Below, piece by piece: positions 8,742 to 20,230 of a stretch of DNA of 58,247 nucleotides. Every line of letters begins with the position of its first letter. Position 1 is the first letter of the stretch. The translations under genes were made by a program, and so were the position numbers. The notes under the pieces were generated by a model that saw nothing but the letters and a program-made list of their open reading frames with translations, was not told where the DNA came from and searched no databases. Source of the stretch: Longispora albida DSM 44784 (GTDB lineage: Bacteria > Actinomycetota > Actinomycetes > Mycobacteriales > Micromonosporaceae); contig NZ_KB903823.1 of assembly GCF_000379825.1 (NCBI RefSeq), forward strand, positions 204-58,450. Direction: 5' to 3'.

Positions 8742-9970
8742 TAGTCTGCTCCGACCCCGACCCGGCCGGCCAGCGTGACCGCCTGGGCCCTCAGATACGC
8801 GGGGGACTCCTCCACCAGCCGCCGGACCATGTCCCGGCCAACAGGGGAGTACCTGATGACCTCTGTGGACACATCGGCGGCCTGGGACAGCAGATGGAGC
8901 ACACCCTCGCGTGATCCCTCCAGGTCCGCGAGCCGGGCCACTTCGAGCAGGTGCCGTGCCCGGTGCTCGGTCGACGTGATCGTCGCGGGGTCAAGCGCGT
9001 AGGCATGGTTGGCCGCGCTGGCCATGTCGCCCATCTCGACCGCGCACATCACGCCGTACACCTCGACCCGCACGGGTCCGATCTGCGTCCACGGGTGCGC
9101 GTATCCGGCTGGCAGCAGCTGCCGCACGATCGTGTCCGCCCGGCCCCAGTCCTGCCAGGACGACTGGTCACCAGCTCTGGCCCGGGTCAGCGCCGAGCAC
9201 AGGTGCAGGTCCGCGAGCATCGCGGCCCGCTCGACCTGTTGGCCGCCCGTGCTCGAAGCGACCAGCGGAGTCATCAGCTCGATGGCTTCACGGAGCCGGT
9301 CCGAGGCCTCGTCCGTCCGGCCGACGGCTCTCAGCAGGTGCGCCGTGTACCAGACGGATCCGGCGATCGTGACCGGCTCGTCAGCTTCGAGCGCTGTGGA
9401 CATGCCCCGGTCAGCCGTCAGCCACACGAGTTCGCGGTCGCCGTGCCAGGCCAGGTATGCCTGAGCCATGTGGTAGCCCTGCGCCAGCAGCGCCAGTGCC
9501 TCCCGCCGGGCCTCGCCGGTGTGCAGGCGGGCTGATCGCTGGAGCTGGTCGAGCAGGCCAGGCAGGAACTCGCCGGCCTCGGTGCGCTGGCGGGCGGACG
9601 TGTGCCAGGTGCGCCAGGCGGAGTCGACCGCCCCCCGCAGGTACTCCACCGGTTGAGGCTCGCCGTCGACCGAGAGATGCCATGTCGTGAGGACCCGGCG
9701 CACCTCGGGTACGCCCGGGTGACTCACCGGACCCGACAGCGACAGCCGTCCGATGTCGGCACCGTAGAGGTCGGCGAGGTCGTCGACGCGCAGGGCCGGA
9801 GCGAGCTTGCGCGCCGAGTCGATCGACAGATTCCGGCGGCCGTTCTCGATGAACTTGACGGCCGTGACGCTGAGCCCGCTCTGCGCGGCGAGACCAGCCT
9901 GCGTCAGCCCCCGGGCTTTGCGCAGTGCCCGGACCCGCTGGCCCGGAGTCATGGCGGACGGCTCTGGCAT
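8741..9970 (-). CDS. XRE-family regulator with helix-turn-helix and TPR-like C-terminus
   Basis: A 409-residue protein. Residues about 10-65 form a Cro/C1-type helix-turn-helix (GQRVRALRKARGLTQAGLAAQSGLS, then IENGRRNLSIDSA). The rest is all-helical, with alanine- and leucine-rich repeats like the tetratricopeptide sensor domains of large actinobacterial XRE regulators. Such proteins often respond to peptides or metabolites, but no ligand is evident. The ATG is preceded by GGAGG, which directly abuts a perfect 25-base palindrome (9981-10005). Repressor bound there would cover the ribosome site and probably the promoter, so autoregulation is likely. The gene sits between the two halves of the terpenoid locus but faces away from dxs-ispG. 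Confidence 0.88.
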   Translation of the reverse strand: MPEPSAMTPGQRVRALRKARGLTQAGLAAQSGLSVTAVKFIENGRRNLSIDSARKLAPALRVDDLADLYGADIGRLSLSGPVSHPGVPEVRRVLTTWHLSVDGEPQPVEYLRGAVDSAWRTWHTSARQRTEAGEFLPGLLDQLQRSARLHTGEARREALALLAQGYHMAQAYLAWHGDRELVWLTADRGMSTALEADEPVTIAGSVWYTAHLLRAVGRTDEASDRLREAIELMTPLVASSTGGQQVERAAMLADLHLCSALTRARAGDQSSWQDWGRADTIVRQLLPAGYAHPWTQIGPVRVEVYGVMCAVEMGDMASAANHAYALDPATITSTEHRARHLLEVARLADLEGSREGVLHLLSQAADVSTEVIRYSPVGRDMVRRLVEESPAYLRAQAVTLAGRVGVGAD

Positions 9971-9980
9971 GGCGCGCCTC

Positions 9981-10005
9981 CTGGGGGTACAAGGTGTACC
10001 CCCAG
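9981..10005. promoter_or_regulatory. Perfect 25-base palindrome, probable XRE operator
   Basis: The arms CTGGGGGTACA and TGTACCCCCAG (11 bases each) are separated by AGG. The site lies 10 bases before the XRE ATG and touches its Shine-Dalgarno, which suits autorepression. Confidence 0.65.
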
Positions 10006-10080
10006 GTTAGGTTCCTGCTTGCAGGGAATGCGCTTCCGGCACGCAGGTTGGCACGTTCCGGACATCAGTACACAGTGGAT

Positions 10081-11265
10081 CTACAGGAGTTCGAGTTCTT
10101 CTGGGGTGGGCAGGGTCACCGGGGCCGGGCTGTGGCAGTCTGCTGGGCCTGAGGTGGTGAGTTCTTCCTCGTCCCAGAAGTCGGGGAGGCTGTAGCGGTG
10201 GTCGTTGGTGGCGTGCCACCAGTGGTTGCCGTCGACCCAGTCGGCGACGCCCTTGCAGAAGCGGGCGAGCTGTGGGAGCGGGTGGGCCGCCATGAGCAGC
10301 GCGCACTGTTCCTCGAACTGTTCCATCAGGTCGTTGTGGACGCGGATGGCCTCCAGGTAGGCCTCGCGGTCCGAGCAGCCGGTCTCGGCCTGGACGACGC
10401 GGGGGAGGTTGAAGTGGCCGGGGTCGGAGCGGAGTTCCTTGGTGTAGGAGTAGAGGTCGTTCACGATCGTGGTCGCGTTGCCCGCGAGCCCGATCATCTT
10501 CTGTACCAGCGGCAGGTCGTGGAACTCGGCCGGCAGTTCGTACCCGGCGACCAGGTCGGTGAGCACCGGGCACGGCCGGAAGTTGTTGTACTGCCGGTAC
10601 AGCAGGTACTGCCACACGGTCGGCACGGTGCCGTCGAGGGCGTAGCCGGCTTCGGCCGCGTACCCCAGGTGCAGGCGCAGCAGGTCGTGCCGTTCGCGGT
10701 CGGCCTGGGCCGGGGTGCCGTACTTCTCCAGGTACGAGAAGGCTGACACGTACGAGACGACGGCCGGGTCGGAGTCCCGCCATTCCCGCCACTGGGAGGC
10801 GTAGGGCTCGGCGGTGTGCAGCGGGTCGACGGCGGTGTGGGCGCGGAGGATGCGGTACGCGAGGCCGCTCGGGCCGCCGCCGTAGGGCCCTGCCTCGCAG
10901 TAGGTGTCGTCGATGGCGTTCTCGGCGACGAGCATGCGGGAGGCGACCATCAGGTGCTCGACGCTCTGGTAGTCGGGGTGCTGGAGGCAGATCGCGTAGC
11001 CGAAGCCGAAGCCGCGGAAGTCCTCCTCCCATTCCGGCGGGTAGAGGCCGATCTCGTCGACGGCCCAGCGGGCGGTGCGTTCCTCGACCTCCGCCACGAG
11101 CAGCGGGTCGGGTTCGGGCACGCTGTGCCAGTGCAGCCCGGGGATGGGGCGGACCGGGGTCGAGCGCGCCTGCCCGGCCTCGGGTGCCGCCGGCAGGTGT
11201 GCGCGCGCGAAGGCCGTGCCCAGCCCGCGCGGGCCGGGCGGCAGGCCGCCCGTGGTGTCAGTCAT
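10081..11265 (-). CDS. 2-methylisoborneol synthase-type terpene cyclase, probable encapsulin cargo
   Basis: A 394-residue class I terpene cyclase. The first metal motif is DDTYCEA (Asp119, Asp120, Glu124), the second NDLYSYTKE (Asn269, Ser273, Glu277), and the RY pair is Arg357-Tyr358 in HRYSLPDFW. Long stretches (YRQYNNFRPCP, LAGNATTIVNDLYSYTKEL, WVDGNHWW) match 2-methylisoborneol synthases, which cyclise 2-methylgeranyl diphosphate. Characterised enzymes read DDxxCED; here the third acid is Ala125, so the product might differ (for example 2-methylenebornane). The first 50 residues are Pro/Gly/Ala-rich and disordered-looking (GLPPGPRGLGTA), but shorter than the roughly 110-residue tails I recall in Streptomyces. 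Such tails target this enzyme class into family 2B encapsulins. It is the last gene of the operon, 64 bases after the geosmin synthase gene. Confidence 0.9.
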   Translation of the reverse strand: MTDTTGGLPPGPRGLGTAFARAHLPAAPEAGQARSTPVRPIPGLHWHSVPEPDPLLVAEVEERTARWAVDEIGLYPPEWEEDFRGFGFGYAICLQHPDYQSVEHLMVASRMLVAENAIDDTYCEAGPYGGGPSGLAYRILRAHTAVDPLHTAEPYASQWREWRDSDPAVVSYVSAFSYLEKYGTPAQADRERHDLLRLHLGYAAEAGYALDGTVPTVWQYLLYRQYNNFRPCPVLTDLVAGYELPAEFHDLPLVQKMIGLAGNATTIVNDLYSYTKELRSDPGHFNLPRVVQAETGCSDREAYLEAIRVHNDLMEQFEEQCALLMAAHPLPQLARFCKGVADWVDGNHWWHATNDHRYSLPDFWDEEELTTSGPADCHSPAPVTLPTPEELELL

Positions 11266-11329
11266 GACGTCTCCTCACAGCATCGCCAGCACTTGGTTCA
11301 ACGCTTGGGTCAACGATTCAGCCGGTACA

Positions 11330-14999
<3,670 letters not shown>

Positions 15000-15060
15000 G
15001 ACAAGGCTCCGCTTCTGCTGCTGTGGTGTGGGGGGACGAGTGGAAGTCTGGAGTGGACGG

Positions 15061-16170
15061 TCACAGGTCGCGGCGGGTCGCGGCGTCGATCAGCGCGGCC
15101 AGCACCTCCCTGGCCTCCGGCGCGACCGGGGCTGCTGCCAGGGCGGCGCGCGCTGCGAGAACCCGGACCGCGATCATGTCCTCGACGGCCGCCGGGGCCC
15201 CGGTCGCCAGCATGATCCGGCGGAGCTGCGCCGCGCCGAGCGCCGTCAGGTTCGCCCGGCCGTGCAGGGCTGCGATCTGCCTGGCCTGCCGGGCGTCGGC
15301 GCGTTCCCTGGTGAGGGCGATCAGGACGGTCGGGCGGCCCTCGCGTAGCTCGTCGGCCGCGTGCCTGCCCGTCACCTCCGGGTCACCGAAGACACCCAGC
15401 AGGTCGTCACGGAGCTGGAACGCCTCACCGAGCGGCCTGCCGACGGCGGTCAGCGCCTCCAGCAGCTGCGGCCCGGCCCCGGCGGCGGCCGCCCCGATCC
15501 GCAGCGGACCCTCCACTGTGGGTGGTGAGGTCTTGTGCCGGATCACGTTGAGCGCGCCGGCCAGGCTCCCGCCCCGCGCCTGCTCGTGCAGGTCGAGGAA
15601 CTGCCCGGCGATCGTCTCCGTCCGCATCCTGGCCAGCTGCGCGTCGGCCGCTGCCAGGGCGGTGGCCGGCAGGCCGCTCGTCCGGTACATCTCGTCGGAC
15701 CAGGCCAGCAGCAGGTCACCGCAGTCGATGGCGGTGTTCGCGCCGAACCGGGCCGCGTCACCCCGCCAGGCGGAGCGGGCGTGCAGGTCCGCCAGGTACC
15801 TGTGCAGGGCCGGGCGGCCGCGCCTGGTCGCCGCGCGGTCCATCACGTCGTCGTGGATCAGGCAGAACGCGTGGAACAGCTCCAGCGAGGCCGCGACCTG
15901 GATGATCGGCTGGCAGTCCGCGCCGCCGGCCGCGCGCCAGCCCCAGTAGCACAGCGCCGGGCGGAGCCGTTTACCCGGCGCGAGCACGAAGCCCCGCAGC
16001 GCCTCCCACACCAGCTGGCTGCCGCCCTGCTTCGCCGCTGGCTCCGGCCAGTGGCCCGCACGGGCGTCGAGGAACGCGGCGAGCGCGCCGCCGATCCTGC
16101 TCCGCAGGCCCGGGAGCTGCTGCGCCGCGGGTATCTCAGGCTGTACGTGAGGGGAAAGACTGCTCATCAC
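15061..16170 (-). CDS. Polyprenyl diphosphate synthase, possible encapsulin cargo
   Basis: A 369-residue all-trans prenyl diphosphate synthase. GKRLRP (residues 66-71), the first aspartate motif HDDVMD (Asp107, Asp108, Asp111), KTSPP and the second motif RDDLLGVFGD are all present, so it should be active. It condenses IPP with an allylic diphosphate; GPP or FPP would feed the methyltransferase/MIB synthase and the geosmin synthase respectively. Chain length cannot be fixed by eye. The first 25 residues (Pro/Gln-rich) might be a loading tail: polyprenyl transferases are known cargo of family 2B encapsulins. GGAGG precedes the GTG/ATG pair at the start. The gene is first in the encapsulin operon, and 61 bases separate it from the shell gene. 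Confidence 0.9.
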   Translation of the reverse strand: MMSSLSPHVQPEIPAAQQLPGLRSRIGGALAAFLDARAGHWPEPAAKQGGSQLVWEALRGFVLAPGKRLRPALCYWGWRAAGGADCQPIIQVAASLELFHAFCLIHDDVMDRAATRRGRPALHRYLADLHARSAWRGDAARFGANTAIDCGDLLLAWSDEMYRTSGLPATALAAADAQLARMRTETIAGQFLDLHEQARGGSLAGALNVIRHKTSPPTVEGPLRIGAAAAGAGPQLLEALTAVGRPLGEAFQLRDDLLGVFGDPEVTGRHAADELREGRPTVLIALTRERADARQARQIAALHGRANLTALGAAQLRRIMLATGAPAAVEDMIAVRVLAARAALAAAPVAPEAREVLAALIDAATRRDL

Positions 16171-16194
16171 TGCGCGGCCTCCGATCGGCGACGA

Positions 16195-16211
16195 CAGTCA
16201 CTTTAGGACTG
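16195..16211. promoter_or_regulatory. Inverted repeat with embedded TAAAGT, candidate promoter/operator of the encapsulin operon
   Basis: CAGTC and GACTG arms flank a 7-base centre that reads CTAAAGT on the reverse strand, a plausible -10. It lies about 25 bases before the polyprenyl synthase start, in the 96-base gap after the IclR gene. Confidence 0.35.
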
Positions 16212-16266
16212 AAATGTGCGGCGGCAGGCGGCTGTTCCGGTCAGCCGACCGCGCACTTGGCGGTGA

Positions 16267-17049
16267 TCAGATCCGATCCCAGTGCATGCCGCGCAGCTCG
16301 CGGCTGATGCTGGCCGCCGCGGCCCGTACCGCGCTCGACACAGCCGGGGTCCTGACCCGTTCGGCCGGCCCGGCCACGCCGACGGCCGCGAACACCCGCC
16401 GCCGCGAGTCGAGGACGGGAGCGGCGACCGCGTGCACGCCCGGGTGGTACTCGGCCCTGGTCACCGCGATGCCCTCCTCCCGGATCCGGCGTAGCTCGGA
16501 GGCGAGCTTCACCGGGGACGTGATGGTCGACGGGGTGTAGCCGGTCAGCTTCGGAGCCGACAGGAACCGTTCCGCCGCCTGCGGGTCGAAGGCCAGCAGC
16601 GCCTTCCCGCAGGCCGTCGCGTGCGCGGGGGCGAGCCGGTTGATCGGCGAGATCTCGCGCTGCTGCCGGTGGTCGAACAGCCGTTCGGGGTAGGACACCA
16701 TCCACTGTGACCAGACGCCGAGCACCGTGGCGCTGCGGACCTTGCCGTGCAGCTCGACGAGGTACGGCGTGATCTGCTGGCGTACCTCGGTGTAGATGGG
16801 GTTGCCGCCCCGGTCAGCCCAGCGGTAGGGGCGGGCGCCCAGCACGTACCCGTGCTCGGTGCGCACGATCATGCCGTGCACCACGAGCAGGCCGAGGATC
16901 CGGTGCACGGTGACCTTGGGCAGGCCGGTACGCCGGACGATCTTCGACAGCGAGATCGGGCCGTGCGCGACGACATCCATGATGGTCACCATCCGGCCCA
17001 CCTGGCTGACCACGCGCGGCCCGCCGGAATCGCCGGGTCCCGTGTCCAT
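16267..17049 (-). CDS. IclR-family transcriptional regulator
   Basis: A 260-residue regulator: an N-terminal winged helix-turn-helix (SLSKIVRRTGLPKVTVHRILGLL region, about residues 30-75) and a C-terminal GAF-like effector domain (VLGVWSQW, PAHATACGKALLAF, GVHAVAAPVLD). IclR proteins are usually repressors or dual regulators of adjacent catabolic or secondary-metabolite genes. I chose the ATG at 17047-17049; the long open frame upstream runs into the divergent intergenic region. It is co-directional with the encapsulin operon (96-base gap) and divergent from the methyltransferase-ispH pair across 200 bases, the ideal position to control both halves. The ligand is unknown. Confidence 0.87.
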   Translation of the reverse strand: MDTGPGDSGGPRVVSQVGRMVTIMDVVAHGPISLSKIVRRTGLPKVTVHRILGLLVVHGMIVRTEHGYVLGARPYRWADRGGNPIYTEVRQQITPYLVELHGKVRSATVLGVWSQWMVSYPERLFDHRQQREISPINRLAPAHATACGKALLAFDPQAAERFLSAPKLTGYTPSTITSPVKLASELRRIREEGIAVTRAEYHPGVHAVAAPVLDSRRRVFAAVGVAGPAERVRTPAVSSAVRAAAASISRELRGMHWDRI

Positions 17050-17248
17050 CACGGCGCCTGATTCGTTGTCATTTCCTGCAGAGATCCCGTCCACACCGGG
17101 GATAACGATGTCCAGACCACTGCTGGACCGATTGTGTCGAAGTCCCGACAGTGCGGACGGTTCGGCTGAGTGGAACAAACCGTAGACTCTTGCACCTACC
17201 CCTCCATACCGTGCAAACCAGTTCCCCCACACCCAAGGAGTCTCTGAC
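17050..17248. promoter_or_regulatory. Divergent control region between IclR and methyltransferase genes
   Basis: This 199-base region holds a weak rightward promoter candidate (TTCGGC at 17161-17166, 16 bases, TAGACT at 17183-17188) and the Shine-Dalgarno AAGGAG of the methyltransferase gene about 9 bases before its ATG. I could not find a convincing IclR palindrome. Confidence 0.35.
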
Positions 17249-18127
17249 ATGACGGCTGTGCTGCGGACGGCGTACCAGAAGTCGATCGCCGAGTACTGGG
17301 ACGCAGAGCGCGATCCCGTGAACATCCGCCTGGGAGACGTCGATGGCCTCTACCACCACCACTACGGCATCGGCGAGCCCGACCTGTCCGTACTGGAGGG
17401 TCCCGCCGAGACCAGGGAAGCCCGGATCATCGAGGAGCTGCACCGGCTGGAGACGGCACAGGCGCACCTCCTGCTCGACCAGTTCGAGCCGAGGGAGTTC
17501 GGGCCGCAGGGCTTCGGCCAGCCCGGCCCGCTCGGCGCCTCGTCCCGGCTGATGGACGCCGGATCCGGCAGGGGCGGCACGTCCTTCCTCGCCAACCAGC
17601 GCTTCGGCTGCCAGGTAGACGGCGTGTCCATCTCGCAGCAGCAGGTCGACTTCGCCAGCAACCAGGCCGTCGAGCGCGGCGTGGACGGCCAGGTCCAGTT
17701 CCACTTCAGGAACATGCTCGACACCGGCTTCCCCACCGGGTCGATGAACGGCATCTGGACCAACGAGACCACGATGTACGTGGACCTCTTCGAGCTGTAC
17801 AAGGAGTTCTCCCGGCTGCTGGCCTTCGGCGGCCGGTACGTGAACATCACCGGGTGCTACAACGACCTGACGGGCGGCCGGTCCAAGGCCGTCATCCAGA
17901 TCGACGAGAAGTACACGTGCAACGTGCACCCGCGCAGCGCGTACTTCAAGGCGCTGGCCGCGAACAACCTGGTGCCGATCAGCGTGGTCGACCTGACCCC
18001 GCACACCATCCCGTACTGGGAGCTGCGGCAGAAGTCCTCAGTGGCGACCGGGGTGGAGGACCCGTTCCTCACCGCGTACAAGGAGGGCAGCTTCCACTAC
18101 CTGATGATCATCGCCGACAAGGTGTGA
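17249..18127 (+). CDS. Geranyl diphosphate 2-C-methyltransferase
   Basis: A 292-residue SAM-dependent methyltransferase that matches the enzymes making 2-methylgeranyl diphosphate, the substrate of 2-methylisoborneol synthase. The diagnostic N-terminal stretch NIRLGDVDGLYHHHYGIG is present, followed by the SAM-binding motif DAGSGRGG (family members usually have a Cys where Ser is here). NETTMYVDLFELYKEFSRLLAFGGRYV, VDLTPHTIPYWELR and the end DPFLTAYKEGSFHY also fit. AAGGAG gives a strong ribosome site. An insert of about 10 Gly/Pro-rich residues (FGPQGFGQPGPLGASS) before the SAM motif is unusual. ispH follows after 7 bases, so the two are co-transcribed. The protein is likely soluble and outside the shell. 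Confidence 0.93.
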   Translation: MTAVLRTAYQKSIAEYWDAERDPVNIRLGDVDGLYHHHYGIGEPDLSVLEGPAETREARIIEELHRLETAQAHLLLDQFEPREFGPQGFGQPGPLGASSRLMDAGSGRGGTSFLANQRFGCQVDGVSISQQQVDFASNQAVERGVDGQVQFHFRNMLDTGFPTGSMNGIWTNETTMYVDLFELYKEFSRLLAFGGRYVNITGCYNDLTGGRSKAVIQIDEKYTCNVHPRSAYFKALAANNLVPISVVDLTPHTIPYWELRQKSSVATGVEDPFLTAYKEGSFHYLMIIADKV

Positions 18128-18134
18128 CGGGCTC

Positions 18135-19091
18135 ATGACGACGAGCGGTACCCCGGCCGGGACGGTCCTGCTCGCCGCCCCGCGCGGCTACTGCGCCGGA
18201 GTGGAGCGGGCGATCGAGATCGTGGAACGGGCGCTGGAGCTCTACGGGCCGCCGGTGTACGTCCGCAAGCAGATCGTGCACAACCAGCACGTGGTGGCCC
18301 AGCTCGCCGGCCGCGGTGCCGTGTTCGTCGACGAGCTGGACGAGTGCCCCGACGGGGCGACCGTGATCTTCTCCGCGCACGGCGTCTCCCCCGCCGTGCG
18401 CGGGGAAGCCGAACGGCGCGGGCTGTTCACGATCGACGGCACGTGCCCGCTGGTGGCCAAGGTGCACGCCGAGGCCAGGCGGTACGCGGGCTCCGGGCAC
18501 CCGATCCTGCTCATCGGGCACGCGGGGCACGAGGAGGTCGACGGGACGGTCGGCGAGGCGCCGGCCAGCACACGGGTGTTCGACCCGGCGGCCGATCCGG
18601 CGAGCCTGCCGGACCTCGAAGGCCGCAGCCCGGTGTGGCTGTCGCAGACCACGCTGGCCGTGGAGGAGGTGGAGGCCGCGGTGGCCGGGCTGCGGTCCAG
18701 GTACCCGGACCTGCACGACCCGCCCAGCGAGGACGTCTGCTACGCCAGCAGCAACCGGCAGCGCGCGGTGAAGGCCATCGCGCCCCGCTGCGACCTGCTG
18801 CTCGTCGTCGGCTCGGCCAACTCGTCGAACTCGGTGCGGCTGGTGGAGGTGGCGCTCCAGCACGGTACGCCTGCCGCGTACCTGATCGACGACGCGTCCG
18901 GCCTGCGGCCCGAATGGTTCGCCGGGGTCGGCACCGTCGGGCTGACCGCTGGGGCCTCGGCACCGGAGACCCTGGTCAGCGGGGTGCTCGCCGCGCTGGC
19001 CGAGCGGGGCTACGCCGGAGTGGAGGAGGTACGGGTGGCTGAGGAGACGATCGAGTTCACCCTGCCGTCCGTCCTCAAGGGACGCTCATAG
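18135..19091 (+). CDS. ispH: 4-hydroxy-3-methylbut-2-enyl diphosphate reductase (IspH)
   Basis: IspH catalyses the last MEP step, HMBPP to IPP and DMAPP, with an iron-sulfur cluster. All three cluster cysteines are visible: Cys20 in PRGYCAGV, Cys104 in DGTCPLV and Cys202 in DVCYASSNRQ. The substrate-binding motifs SAHGVSP, HNQHVV, GHEEVDGT and GSANSSNS are also present. The length (318 residues) is normal. It follows the methyltransferase gene by 7 bases and ends at a strong hairpin. Its presence next to terpene genes, with dxs and ispG 12 kb away, suggests a dedicated set of MEP bottleneck enzymes. Confidence 0.97.
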   Translation: MTTSGTPAGTVLLAAPRGYCAGVERAIEIVERALELYGPPVYVRKQIVHNQHVVAQLAGRGAVFVDELDECPDGATVIFSAHGVSPAVRGEAERRGLFTIDGTCPLVAKVHAEARRYAGSGHPILLIGHAGHEEVDGTVGEAPASTRVFDPAADPASLPDLEGRSPVWLSQTTLAVEEVEAAVAGLRSRYPDLHDPPSEDVCYASSNRQRAVKAIAPRCDLLLVVGSANSSNSVRLVEVALQHGTPAAYLIDDASGLRPEWFAGVGTVGLTAGASAPETLVSGVLAALAERGYAGVEEVRVAEETIEFTLPSVLKGRS

Positions 19092-19095
19092 TCCT

Positions 19096-19134
19096 GGCTG
19101 GGCTGCCCGTCACTCCTCCGCGGGCGGCCCAGCC
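19096..19134 (+). terminator. Terminator hairpin after ispH
   Basis: A 14-base stem (19096-19109 with 19121-19134, one G-U) and an 11-base loop lie 5 bases after the ispH stop. There is no T-tract, as is common in actinomycetes. Confidence 0.7.
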
Positions 19135-19151
19135 ACACACCACACACCTGA

Positions 19152-19463
19152 TCAGGCTGCGAGTCTCTCGTGTGCCCTGGCGACCGGGATGCGCTCGATC
19201 TCCGTGCGCAGCGGCTGGCCGTGGGATCCGCGCCGCCCGTTCCAGACGTCGGCGGGGAAGTAGCTCTCCATCGAGGGCAGCGTCTCCAGCCGGTCCCTGA
19301 GGAACGCGAAGGCGAACGCCCGCGACGGGCAGGGCGTCACCAAGCCGCACGCCGGGCACAGCTCGCCCTCGGTCTTCACGGGGCCGTGCTCGGCCAGCAG
19401 AGCGGTGGCAAGCCGGTTACCGATGTGCGCCGGTACCTCTTCCACCTCCGGCTCATCCTGCAT
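19152..19463 (-). CDS. Hypothetical protein with CPACGxxxPCP motif
   Basis: A 103-residue acidic protein. It has ELCPACGLVTPCPSRAFAFAF, a short Cys cluster of the kind seen in many small actinobacterial proteins of unknown function, and a C-terminal basic/aromatic region. I prefer the ATG at 19461-19463 because GGGAGG lies 8 bases upstream. An ATG 33 bases further up has no ribosome site. The three cysteines might bind zinc. There is no recognisable family and no clear partner; it is convergent with ispH. Confidence 0.6.
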   Translation of the reverse strand: MQDEPEVEEVPAHIGNRLATALLAEHGPVKTEGELCPACGLVTPCPSRAFAFAFLRDRLETLPSMESYFPADVWNGRRGSHGQPLRTEIERIPVARAHERLAA

Positions 19464-19702
19464 GCGCCTGCCCTCCCACCTGAACACCTCGGCCATCGGG
19501 GGTCACAGGCAGCCTACCGAGAAACGGCCTCCAATCGGACAAATCCCGGGAATCTGGAGCGCTCCCCGGACGCTGCCGCCCCCATCCGCGGTGCGGGGAC
19601 CCCCGTTGCGACTGGCGCGGCCCCCATATTCCCCGCGAGCCGTTGTCCCAGCTCACCGGGCCGCGTTGACTCGGAACCGACGTCACGGCAGGGGAGGGCC
19701 AG

Positions 19703-20230
19703 ATGCACTACGGATCGTTCGCCGCGGGCACCCAGGTGTACTCGGTGGACCGCAGGGCCGCCGGGCACAGCCTCCTGATCCGCCCCGTCTGGCCACCAGC
19801 CGACCACCCGCCAGCGGAACTGGTCTACCCTCTCGACTCTGCTTCTGGGGCCTCGCCGTCCGCCTTGCTTCGCGGCCCCGGCCGGCTCGGCCCGCCCCCC
19901 GGCTGGGCGGCCCGGCCCGCGAACCGGCACCTGGCGGAGGGCGCGCTGGCCGCCTACCGGCTCGCCACCGCCGGCCCCGCGCCGGTCGCCGGGCCGGTCG
20001 ACGCCGGCAGCTTCGCCTACCGTGGCCTGACCTGCCGGGTCACCGTGGCCAGCCCGGCCAGGCTGACCGTGCTGACCCCGGACGGCGAGGTCGCGGCCGA
20101 AGTGGACGGAGCCGGCGGCCAGGTACCGGCGATCGTGTCCCGGCTCGCCCGCTTCACCCAGGCCGACGAGCCGGCCCTGCTGTTCGCGGCCCTGGCCAGG
20201 TACCGGGAGGCCTTCAGCCCGGCAGCGTAG
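19703..20230 (+). CDS. Hypothetical protein, 175 residues
   Basis: A soluble protein with a good Shine-Dalgarno (GGGGAGGG, about 5 bases before the ATG). The C-terminal half (FAYRGLTCRVTVASPARLTVLTPDGEVAAEVDGA) looks like a small beta-rich domain, and the middle is Pro/Ala-rich. No signal peptide or membrane segment is visible. I do not recognise a family. Its end overlaps the end of the convergent LAL regulator gene by 17 bases, which suggests mutual interference or a shared end rather than co-regulation. Confidence 0.6.
   Translation: MHYGSFAAGTQVYSVDRRAAGHSLLIRPVWPPADHPPAELVYPLDSASGASPSALLRGPGRLGPPPGWAARPANRHLAEGALAAYRLATAGPAPVAGPVDAGSFAYRGLTCRVTVASPARLTVLTPDGEVAAEVDGAGGQVPAIVSRLARFTQADEPALLFAALARYREAFSPAA

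Noticed and set aside
10014-10025. CCTGC-TT-GCAGG as terminator of the cyclase operon
   Set aside because: A 5-base stem with a 2-base loop is too weak to support a call.
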